The position numbers were made by a program, and so were the translations under genes. A DNA stretch of 64,000 nucleotides from Perilla frutescens (taxonomy: Eukaryota > Streptophyta > Magnoliopsida > Lamiales > Lamiaceae), in the NCBI GenBank assembly GCA_026008535.1, contig BRKX01000004.1, positions 55,126,501-55,190,500 of the forward strand. Reading direction: 5' to 3'. Of this stretch, positions 45,421 through 56,183 are shown piece after piece (positions within the stretch are counted from its first letter, which is position 1; each line of letters starts with the position of its first letter). The notes beneath the pieces are model-generated. The model had not been told where the DNA came from, made no database searches, and saw only the letters and a list, made by a program, of their open reading frames with translations.

Positions 45421-46989
45421 TTTTCATTATGTTTTATTTTATTTTTTGTAGTTTTCACTACATTTGTATTTTGAACCGGAGAGTTGAGAAGCGGTAAAGT
45501 ATATATGGAGGGAAAAAAATCATATTTTTCTTGTTAGAGTGCATTAGGAGTTTTAAATCTGTATTGGTGATCAAGTTCAAAATTTTCAAATGAATTGAAG
45601 CGGGTGATTTATTATGATTGATGAGATATGTATAATATATTGATATATAACTATAAATGTTGGCTACAAAACTGTAGTTCCCTTTGCATTTTTCACAGTT
45701 TAAGAAAATATATTTAATGTACTTGAAAAATAAAATTATATAATTTTTCCTACGTATATGATTCAAAAGAAAACGAAAGTTGATTTCAAAGAACATTTAA
45801 TTCACATCAAATAAAAAAAATTAAAGCGGATTACAATTTTGCGACAGATAAAAAAAGAGTTGTCCAAAGACTACCCTTTTTTGACGAATGGAGTATGAAA
45901 TAATGTATATTCTAAAAAGTTTTTTTTTTTTGAAAAAAAAAACTTCATCATGTACGAAAGGAAGAATATTACCATATATCATTTCAATTCCTTGATTTTT
46001 TTTATTTTTTTTTGTAAATAAATCGGAGTATCACATTAGAGAATCAATTTAAAGAGTTAAGTCTTATGCGACGGATTTACCTAAAATCAACACAATAATA
46101 TATTAAATGAATGATTTGGTTGGATAGTGTTAATTAATTACCATATGGATATACTGAGGTTACTTAGAAATAATTAGACAAATTGTATTTAAATACAGAT
46201 AAATTTTATTATAATATCGCATAATATTTAAGATTTTTGCGTAATATTTATAGTATCTGTATAAGCATTAATTATGTATGTATATAGAGAGAGAGAAAGA
46301 GACATTGGAAACCTACCTTATTTAATAGATTAGTGACGTATAGTAAATCAATTCATATAAATTTTATAACTTAGTTAGAATTCAGATTATACTATATAAT
46401 TAAGTCATACAATATATTTTTCCATATCATTTAAGATTCTGAAAATTTTGAAAATATTAGTACCAACACAGACGGTATAAATACCTCATAACTCATAACC
46501 GTTTTTAGTTTGAATATTTTTACTACTTTTTTGTGTATTAGTTGTGTTGAATGATTGTAGTTTGCATACTTAAGACTTTTAAAATTTAATAATAAAATGT
46601 TAAGTGTACACTAAAAAATAGTTAGATGTTACTAATTTTCTACTATGTTTGTGTAAGAAATTAAATTAAGGCTCAAATATTTGCATAAAATATTATTTAT
46701 TTATTTTTTACGTAAACTTAATTAGATATATATACACATACACACTTATATATGTGTGTGACATTACATATTAGGAAAATTTAGTCTTCCTATGTAGATT
46801 ATATTTTCACATCTGAAATATATTTTTTATGTAGGTAACAAATATCCATTTATTGAAAGTATATACATGATAAAAATAAAGCTATATATATTTTAACACG
46901 TGGATTGTAAAGAATGAATGATATATATATATATAGATATTTATCTTTTATTTTAATGATATATATATATATAAATATATTTGTGTTAA
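45421..46989. other. 3' flank of TBL copy 5 and AT-rich spacer
   Basis: The first 330 bases repeat the 3' flank of copy 4. Beyond about 45750 the sequence is AT-rich with A/T runs and no gene, repeat structure or RNA gene that I can support. Confidence 0.55.
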
Positions 46990-48689
46990 TGTAATACCCC
47001 GAAATATTTTAGAAGGTTTAATTCAACTTATGTTACCCTCTGGTAAGTTAGAAAATAAGTTGGGTCCTTAAATGACTCAAATAAAGGAAAATCGCAGCTA
47101 GGGAAAATCTGTTAAATCTAATTTGGTCAAAAATTACCTTAAAAATATGTTATGATATTTTTCTCGGGTTGATAGGAAATATTTCAAGAATCGTGCCAAC
47201 CTTTGAAATTTTAAATTTCGAGTTCAAATGAGCTCTTGGCACAACTTTAAGTTGGAAAATAATAAATTTAATATAAAAAGGCACATCCGTCATTATCCAA
47301 TTTCTTTTTCAAAAGATTATCTTATTCTTAATTATCCTATTCTTTTTCCATCATTATCCTCTTTCTTTTATTCATTATTATCCTATTTATTTTTCCTCTA
47401 TAAATAGGAGTTTAAGGTTTCATTTTTCATTCATTTTCAAAATCGAAACGCCGAGCCTAGTAACGTGGGCTTGTGACCAAAGTTGGGGCATTAATGTGAT
47501 TGGATGTTGGGCCAAAACTGTTGGGTGGGCTACTATATCTTTGCAAATTGTATCTTTCGAGTTATTAAGCTCTGCTTTGTTAAAATTGCATATGTGACTA
47601 TCTGTGTTAAATATTTACGTGCTACTGTATGTTGTCGGAGTCTCATATACCAGCGCTGTGTCAATGTGAGTAGCTACAGTATGCATGCATTATTTGTCAT
47701 GACCTACTCCTTGTCGGTGAGACTAAAATGAAACACATATGGGTTACACCCATTAGGTATACTTGGCCATACTCAACTTTACGCGTGGTGATGCAGTATG
47801 GGTTGCGGGCAATGACTGGTTACACTCTTAAGCGCTTCACGATAAAATGTTTTGGTGAACTTAGGTTGCTTTAAATTTTGAAACCACCTAAGCTTCACTA
47901 CCTGCATGAACACAGATAGATTACTTTAATAAAATGATTTGCATAACTTGAATTGTAAAACTTGCCCACTGAGTGCATTAGTACTCAGCCCAAATCTTTT
48001 CAAACATTTTCAGGTAAGTAGGCTGGAGCGTGGAGGTGACGAGGCTGAGATATGGGCTATTATGATTTACATATTTTTCCGTTGTCCCTTTTTGTTAGTA
48101 TTCTGTTAAGAATTGAGCTTTCGCACTTATGGTATTCTTTTGCTAAATGCTAAGAACTCTGATCTTGGTATTTTGTTGATATGATTCTGCTTCTCTGATT
48201 CTGAACATTTGTTGACTTCCTAGTTAACATGTATCATATGCTTAGCTACATAATTATTCCAAGGGGAGGAAGTCCGTCTTTCGTTATGTCTATTTGATCA
48301 TTCATTTTGGCCTATGGAAGGGCTTCATTTGTTCAGCATATTGGTGTCTGTTTCTTTGTCGACCTATGAATGAGTCTATTAATTGTTGGTATCTGGTTAT
48401 TTGTTTCCGTTTGGCCTATGAAAGGGCTTATTGAATTGTTACAGCTTCCATTCTTCTCTTATAAGCCGTTATAAACGGGGATTCGCTCTAGTTACAGAGG
48501 TTATGCTGCCTAATTTTTCGGAAGGCATAACCTATCTTTGGCATACTCGATTGTTAAATTTTATTCCAAACATTAATCCTTTTGGATTAACACCCCGTCA
48601 TTAATTTAATTACCCCATTTCTTTCCCGCTTCTTAATTCCCACCCCCGTGGCGTCCATTTCCACGGTCTTTCGGGACCGGGGCGCTACA
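46990..48689. repeat. Solo LTR of a Ty3/Gypsy-type element
   Basis: 1700 bases, starting TGTAATACCCCGAAAT and ending GGACCGGGGCGCTACA, flanked by the 5-base duplication GTTAA (46985-46989 and 48690-48694). The TGTAATACCCC start and GGGGCGCTACA end are characteristic of chromovirus-type Gypsy LTRs in plants (from memory). No internal domain or second LTR is present, so unequal recombination between LTRs removed the body. Confidence 0.88.
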
Positions 48690-49382
48690 GTTAATCATAA
48701 AAAATATTTCACCATAACATAAACAATGAAAAGTAGAAATTGGCAAAAAAAAAAAAACTTATCCTTATGATTGATACTTTAAAGATAATTTGGCCAATCA
48801 GTGGAAATACACTCGTATTTACAAAATATGAATCTTATTTTTGGTGAATAATTTGAAAGCATAATCCACCCAGAATTACAAATAAATTGGGATAAAATTA
48901 TGATATTTATTTTTGAATGAAAAATTATCTTTATAGGTTTTTAGGGGAAATGGGAGATTTTGGGATTGTACCTGGTGTCTCAACATTGCTACTACTAAGT
49001 TATAAAGAACGTGATACAAAACTCAATTTAAGGTTAGTAGTGATTGTTTTTCTAGATTATCGGAATTTAATTTTATGAGGGACTCCATATTTTTTTCTTA
49101 GATTTTAATTAAAGGAATAATTTTAATTGCTAAATTTTAATAAAATTTTAAATGTGTATTTTATTCGTGTATCGCACGAGAGATGCACTAGTTAGATAGA
49201 AGGAAAAAATTAATCTAAGCACGTTACAAAGTGTTGAATTCAATTTTGATATTTCTCTTTTCGACTGTATTCTTTTTCCTACTCATAAGTTTTTGTTTTC
49301 CTAAAAGAGGTCCCAACGAGGCCCAATCCATAGCTCTCAAATTTCTATGGGTTTTTTTTCTTTTCAGAAATGCACAAGTGCT
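48690..49382. other. Spacer before the hAT complex
   Basis: No gene seen. CGTGTATCGCACGAGAGATGCACTAG at about 49164-49190 resembles the end of a rolling-circle element (CG-rich stretch then CTAG), but no stem or start was identified. Confidence 0.35.
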
Positions 49383-49681
49383 TAGGGTTGGTAAAAAAAT
49401 ACCGTCATATCGGAATACCATCCATACTGTACCGAAAAATATTTATGGTATATCAATTTCTCGGTAAGGTATGATACCTTATCGGAATTTGACCGTAAGG
49501 TAAAAGTATGAATTTTCAAATTTTAAGGTATACCGGCGTATACCGAAAGTCGGTATACCTTCATAGATCAGTACATACCGTACCACGGTATTTGCCGACA
49601 TGAATGTTTATATATTCTGTTGTATTGGTATATATCGTCATATCGTATCACGGTATATGCCTCAGTGAAGGTATATAGCGA

Positions 49682-51432
49682 TAAAGATGCCCAAATATAA
49701 CCGGATCGGCGGTTTGTAACCGCCGGGATGATTACGATTTGTAAACCGTAACCGTCAACCAGCAAACCCCGGTCCGATTACGGTTTGTCCAATTTTTTTC
49801 TGCGATTGAGATCACGATCCGTATGATCTCGATCAACGGCTGGAAACGTGCGGATGAGGATCACTGACATGGAACCGGCGGTTAGAAAGCACAAACCGCA
49901 GGTTCGATCGGGTTTTTTTTTTCAAATTTCAAATTTCAAATTCAAAATCCCCCCCCCCCACTCCCCAATTTTCACCTATAAATATCACATCTCCTCCACA
50001 ATTTTCACCCATACCAAAATCTCAATCTCTCTCTCTCTCTCTAATCTTTAATTCTCTATTTCTCTAACAATATCATTCTTACTCTATAGTTTTCTACTAT
50101 GAGTTTTTCAGGTCCCAGCGATATCAATTTACATTTGCCAACCGCTGAAGATATTAAATTCGATATTTATGAATCTTTACAATCACTTTATAGAGAATAT
50201 GAGCAAAAATATAGAGATACTCTAACTCGTCAAACGGGTCGTTCTTCAAGTTCTAATAGTAGTTTTTCATTAGGATTAAATACTTCACATGGCAATGCTT
50301 TACAAGAATTTCAAAAAAAAATTCCAAAATAGAGGAAGTTCGAGGCGTAGTCAAAATGAATTAGAAATATATTTGCAAGACCCCATTGTGCCAGATCTTG
50401 ATAATGCAGGTCTCAATAATTTTGATGTTCTCAAGTGGCAGTCCTGAAATCAAGAGCGGTATCATTTGCTTGCAATTATGGTAAGGGAGATTTTCGGAGT
50501 CCCAACATCAACAGTTGCGGTCAAACAAGCCTTCAGTGGATCTGGTTATATGTTGGACGAACGGAGATCAAACTTGACACCGGATCACCTTGAAGCACAA
50601 ATGATGTTGAAGGACGAATCGAAAGCCGATCTAAGAGAGCAAGAGAACCGCTGGGACGAATTGATGGATGGCTCGCTGATTGAAATTGGCTCGGAGAGTG
50701 AAGTCGAAGGAGGAAGGATCGAGAGCCAAACCGGCGTGGAATGGGATGACGACTTCAAATTCTAGACACGTCAAGGAAAAAAGGTAAAATGAACTATGAG
50801 GACTTTGATTCCAAAGTAAGGGATACGTAGGCAACTTCATTTGAAGTACAAGCCCAAATTTTAATTATTTCTTTTCCCCCCTAAATCAATCAAATTATTG
50901 ATCTAATTTGTCATTTGTAAATTGTAATTTAATGTTAAATTGTAATTTGTAAATTATAATTTCATAGTTTGATTTACGATTTGTAATTTTATAATTTTAT
51001 TTTATTTATCAAATAAACTTGTATTCTCAATATTTTTGTAAGTTGTAAGTTGTAAGTTGTAAATTGTAAGATATAAATTATAAAGTCATCTTATAATATC
51101 AAAATTCAAGTAAACTTGTGTTTTGTCATACTTTATCGTTTTTAACTCGTAAATTTATAATTTAGTTGATTTAGTTAAATTATACAAATTATAACATGAT
51201 AATGGTTAATAGTTCGTTCGTCCGTTCAATTAAAAAAAATGGAAATAGGCGGTTAACTGGGTAACCGCCGGTTAACAGGGGAAAACTGGCGGTTACGGTT
51301 CCAAACCATAACCAGTGGAACCGTAACCAACGGACTCCTCCGGACGGTGCGGTTCCAGTTTGTGTCATCTAGAACCGCCTAACCGGCGGTTTGTAACTAA
51401 AACCGGCACAAACTGAAATCGTGGGCACCTCT
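49682..51432 (+). mobile_element. Internally deleted hAT transposon nested in the outer element
   Basis: Ends (T)AAAGATGCCCAAAT and GTGGGCACCTCT, matching the CAGAGGTGCCCA-type plant hAT terminus. Adjacent flanks ATATAGCGA and ACATATCGA agree at 7 of 9 positions, a decayed 8-base duplication. Subterminal stretches rich in AACCGCCGGTT/GGCGGTTTGTAACC lie at both sides. It holds a collapsed transposase. Confidence 0.7.
50099..50765 (+). pseudogene. hAT transposase remnant with the C-terminal dimerisation domain
   Basis: An opening piece (MSFSGPSDINLHLP, then LQSLYREYEQKYRDTL) shifts frame near 50328 into NELEIYLQDPIVPDL and NNFDVLKW. A TGA at about 50446 interrupts, then the hATC dimerisation domain follows in the same frame (YHLLAIMVREIFGVPTSTVA; FSGSGYMLDERRSNL; DHLEAQMMLKD), ending in an acidic tail at 50765. 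The BED finger and most of the RNase-H-like catalytic core are missing. The usual SES/SER of the domain reads VKQAFSGSG. Non-functional as a transposase. Confidence 0.82.
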
Positions 51433-52194
51433 ACATATCGATATATATACCGTCATACCGATACATACCATCATACTGAAATTCGGTATATACCGCCATA
51501 TAGATATATATGGTTTTTTTTTTGCACATCTACAATACAATGTAACGCTATAATATTTAGTAAGTTTATCATAAAAAGTTAACAATAATTTGATATTTAT
51601 TTTAACACCTAAATTCTAACTAAACATGAACTATATGAAACTAAATGTAATAAATAATAATCTTTTATTCTTTCTTCGATCAATAAAATTAAAAGGTAAA
51701 ATTCAATATCAATAAAACTTAAAATAAAATGATGAATACGTAATTATAAGATAAAAAATTATTTCAATACAACAATATATAAATTAAATTATATAATTCA
51801 TAATAATCTTGTACTCTTCTTCAATTTTTAAAACTAAAAGTTAATAAAAATAATTGAAAAGATTAAAAGAAAATGAGATATATTATATAGTAATACAATA
51901 CTTAGTTTGTGTTATCGTAAAAGTACAGAAAATATAATATTTAATATAATCTAATAATTAAATTATAACTAAAAATCAAATAATGCGAAATCAAATGTAA
52001 TAAATAATAATTATATTCTTTTTCAATCTTTAAATTAAAAGTTATGATGAGTGGTATGAAAATTTTAAACAAATTGAACAATGTGAAATCAAATGTAATT
52101 AATAATGATCTCATATTATTTAATCACTAAATGTTTTGATAAACTATCAAGAAAATTAAATTAAAATGAGATATGATATATATATGGCTGAAAA

Positions 52195-52495
52195 TCAAAC
52201 CAAATAGCTCGATACTCAGTTCGTGTTCATTCATTAAAAGCTCGTTCGAGCTTGATTCCATAAGCATATCAACAAGCTCAAATTAACATAATTTTATGTT
52301 CGATAAAATTTAAAACCCGGCTCGAACTCGAGCTCGATAATTAAAAATGAGCAAACATGTGTCAAAATATCAAACTACTCGAGCTCGACTTGTGTTTAGC
52401 TCGTTCAAACTCGACTCGATAGATAATCAAACAAGTTTAAACATACGTATGTTCGGGCTCGGCTCGACTCGACTCATTTATACCCTTAGCTATAT
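52195..52495. repeat. Degenerate relative of the 16831-17315 MITE
   Basis: Dense GCTCGAGC/CTCGACTCG palindromes and a right end TCATTTATACCCTTAG similar to TTCATTTACAACCCTA of the inner MITE. The left end is eroded and no duplication is seen. Confidence 0.5.
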
Positions 52496-53242
52496 AATAC
52501 TATAATACTTAGTATGTTCATCATAAACATTAAGGAAAATAATATATTTCATATAATTCATTACAAAATTCACAACTAAAAATTGAAGAATTTAAAATCA
52601 AATGTAATAAATAATAATATTATATTTTTCTTTAATCTTTAGACTAAAAGTTATGATGAATTATTGAGAAAATTAAAATAAAATTAGATATAGTATATTT
52701 CATGTACTTATTTTGACTTCAATTTTGCAGGTTTGTTCATGAGATGTTGAAGACTTGGAGTGTCAAGATTTTTTTTTTTTTAAGTTGTTGGAATTATATA
52801 TGTATGTTTTTAATATTCATTGGAACTTGATATTGTACTTCTAAGAAGTGTGTGTTTAATATTTGTCAAGATTTTAACATTGTTGCATTTTTTTTAAAAA
52901 AATTTATGGTGTTGAAGTTTGATTGTTGATTTGTTGTGTTGGTATTTGATTATTATTATTAGAGATATTTGATGTCATTACTATTATTATTTCGATATAC
53001 CATGAAATATCGGTATAGTACGGATCGAAATATCGGTATGGTAACATAAGGTATACCGAAATGTAAGTATGGTAAAGGTATGCATTATGTGTCATACCAA
53101 ACTAAAATATAACGTCGGCAAAGGTACGGCAACTGTATGATTTTTGTCATACCATAAATTAAGGTAAGGTATAAGATATGATCAAAAAAGTAAGGTACGT
53201 TGTACCTTGATACCCCTATGCTACTATTGAATAATAATTATA

Positions 53243-53508
53243 AGGAAAATATAATTATCAATTGAAGAGTCGAAAGATGGTTTATCTTTCCATATAAAGT
53301 CTGATAGGCGGATTATATTGATCAAAGACTTGAAAGATCTAAAATTATATATCGATTTAAAATTTAATGATTTAATAGTGTTAAAACTTCATCCAACAGA
53401 AGGTGACGCAGTCGTTAAAACTTTATCCAGCAGATAGAAACGATCTTTCAGATTCTATATATATCGATAGATAAACCATATTTCGGGTTTTGGATTGATA
53501 ATTCTCCT
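53243..53508. mobile_element. Small inverted-repeat MITE
   Basis: 266 bases. Left AGGAAAATATAATTATCAAT and right (reversed) AGGAGAATTATCAATCCAAA, both leading to ATGGTTTATCT. Flanked by AATTATA at 53236-53242 and 53509-53515. Superfamily not certain. Confidence 0.65.
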
Positions 53509-53515
53509 AATTATA

Positions 53516-55219
53516 ATTAACATATAGTAGCGACTTTTTTTTTTGTTTTGAGCTAATAAAGTAGTGAATTTTATTTGCATCCTAATTAACCAAAAGAAAA
53601 AATGTATATTCTAGTTAATAAATTCGGTAATCAACTAAATTTTGTTGGTGAGCATGTGGAAGTTTTTTATCACCTAACAAAATTTAGTTGGATTAAACCT
53701 ACATGAGTATGTTGGGAGTGGAATTAGTTGCTTTATGTATGTTTGGAGTTCAGTCGTGTGTACAAGAAGGTTTAAACCTTGTGGTTATTTTTTCGGATCC
53801 TAAAATTGCAGTGAGGGGTTTTGTTGAGAAATAATGAAAGCGATTCTATTTTGCCTCGTGATGTGGTGGAGGTAATGAATGAAGTGCATAATTCTCTTAT
53901 AATAAACATTCATCATGGGGGAAGCAAATAATGTTTCTCGTTCTTTAATTAACATATTTTGATGCTCATTGTATGAATGATGTCTTTTAGGCATTTAGTT
54001 TTCCTTTAGCGCTCGTTGGTTGGCAAGAAAGTAAATTATTTGATAATATAATTTATAGAAATGTGATTCTATAGAAAATCAATACTGACATATTATTTAG
54101 CATGTGTTTGGAACGTAACAATGAAATTATCAGGATTCTCATTTTAGTATTTTGATTTAAACTAATCAAGTAGAAAATAAAATATCAAATGTATATTTAT
54201 TAAGATAAATTAATAATATTATAGATTTATAGTCTGGTGGTATTATTTACTCGTTTTATGGTGAGAGATTGAAGTTCGATCATCATTCTTCTACCCCAAT
54301 TAAATAAAATGAAATAAATTAGTTATTAAGAAAATATGTAAAAAGGAAAGGTGAATTAATAATTAAGAAAATATATAATGCAAATCGTTGACTAATACCA
54401 AAAAAAATTGCATTCGCTGACCAAAGTAATTATATTATGCATATATTTTTGGTTGATATCATTCTACCGCAACGTGTTACTTATGTCAAATTTCGTTCAT
54501 TCTAAAATCAAGTTGTTCGTTATTTTGAGTTCATCATTCATCTACCACCAATTGAAAAAAATATGCTATGATAATTGAATTTTAGTCAAATTTTTCAATT
54601 TTTCATTTTTTTTAAGTTGAAATTTTCTAATCCAAAACTAATAATAACCCACAAAAAATTAAGATAAAAAATATTTTCAAAATTTTCATTTTCTTGAAAA
54701 AATTATAAATCTAATTTTAATAATAATTTATAAAAATAATAGATGAAAATTGAATAATAAAACTATCGGACACAACATTCCTAGAGGTAAACAATCAGAA
54801 TATCTACTTCAAATAGGTATTCTAAATCTCTAAAATTGTATTAATTTTCTTGTTTTGATGAATCTAATTACATTCCAAAATCCTCAAAAATTGAACCAAA
54901 TAAAAAAAGTTAAAAATAAGAAAATATATTAGTTATCTAAGGAAAGAATCATTATCAACCATTTGACCTTATGAAAACTGCAGAAAGCTCTTTCTGGTAA
55001 TTTTTTATTTATGAAAGTTATCTTTTTCTCAATATAAAACAAAAATTGCCATACAACTTAACCTTTTATTTTCTCGTGTTGCAGTTGAGGAATTACCCGG
55101 TAATATTTTTTTTTAATTTGGATCGGATCGTTCGGTTGAGGAGGAGTTCAGTTATAATCTGATTTATCTCCCATTAATTAATGATTTTGGAAATAAGATT
55201 TTTTTTTGTATTTACTAAA
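53516..55219. other. AT-rich spacer
   Basis: No gene, RNA gene or bounded repeat that I can support. Scattered short open stretches have no family features. Confidence 0.5.
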
Positions 55220-55719
55220 GGGTTAATTGTCAAATAAATCACCACGTTTCCATCATTTTGCAAATTAGACATCACGTTTAAATCTAGTTAATTATAACAC
55301 CACTTTTAATTTGTGTAGGATTAAGCATCCCCAATTTTCCCAGCGAGTTAAGTATGATGTATTTGGTCTAAAAATCACGTTGGCAGCCACATCAACACAC
55401 ACGTGTATCCGACGACGTCGGTTTTGTTGGTTTTCTCAATATATTTTATATTTTAGAAATAAATAATTATATAAAAAATGATTTTTCAACTAAAAAAAGA
55501 AGAAGAAAAAGTAACAAAAAGGCATCATTTGTTACACGTGTGTGTTGGCGTGGCTGTCAACGTGGTTTTTAGACGAAATACGTCATACTAACTCGTCGGA
55601 AAAATTAAAGATGTTTAATCCCATACAAATTAAAATATGTCATTATAATTAACTAGATTTAAAGTAATGTCTAATTTATAAAAAGACGTAAAGATGGTGA
55701 TCTATTTAACAATTAAACC
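55220..55719. mobile_element. Mutator-like MITE upstream of the 56-kb TBL gene
   Basis: 500 bases. Left GGGTTAATTGTCAAATAAAT, right (reversed) GGTTTAATTGTTAAATAGAT; the arms stay complementary for about 230 bases each (ACGTTGGCAGCCACATCAAC against GTTGGCGTGGCTGTCAACGT). Flanks TTTACTAAA and TTTATTAAA (55211-55219, 55720-55728) match at 8 of 9. Its right end is about 460 bases from the ATG. Confidence 0.8.
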
Positions 55720-55728
55720 TTTATTAAA

Positions 55729-55780
55729 GATTCAACATTACAGATACAGAAAATATTAAGGATCAATTACCGGATAAAAT

Positions 55781-55817
<37 letters not shown>

Positions 55818-56183
55818 TTTGACTAGTTTCAACTGTTCTTTTGACTTCTTCTTTCGCCTGCCACAAAAATGAATTAACTCTCTCCTCGCGCACACACTCA
55901 TCGATACGAGCGTCCATGCTTACAGACAAAACATTAATCTTACATTACATTATCTTTAGAAAATTAATTAACTAGTAATATTTAATTACTGCAAATCTCT
56001 GATCCATATGAAGTAGTACATTTGTCGGATTTCATGTTTACTCTCATAATTGAACTAACTAGATCCTATTTCTTTCCCATTTTCCACTGCATCGGTCGTT
56101 GTCGGCTGACCACAATCTTGAAAATCATTTTCCTAATTTCATAAAAATTGTAGATTCCTTCTTCTCCCTCACAAAAAAAAAAA
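55729..56183 (+). promoter_or_regulatory. Probable promoter and leader of the 56-kb TBL gene
   Basis: A CT microsatellite (TCTCTC... about 55786-55815) lies about 370 bases before the ATG; pyrimidine runs are common in plant core promoters and leaders. No TATA box can be chosen with confidence. Confidence 0.4.

Larger units (their letters stand above)
49383..53218. mobile_element. Composite hAT-type region (outer element)
   Basis: Left end TAGGGTTGGTAAAAAAATAC and right end (reversed) TAGGGGTATCAAGGTAC, both followed inward by many GGTATACCG / CGGTATA motifs (49400-49680; 51430-51520; 52990-53210). These GGTATA-rich arms face each other and flank a second hAT-derived insertion. No clean 8-base duplication is visible at the outer ends, so limits are approximate. 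Confidence 0.5.

Noticed and set aside
49164..49190. Possible Helitron 3' end (CGTGTATCGCACGAGAGATGCACTAG)
   Set aside because: Ends in CTAG and is CG-rich, but no convincing stem and no matching 5' end could be assigned.
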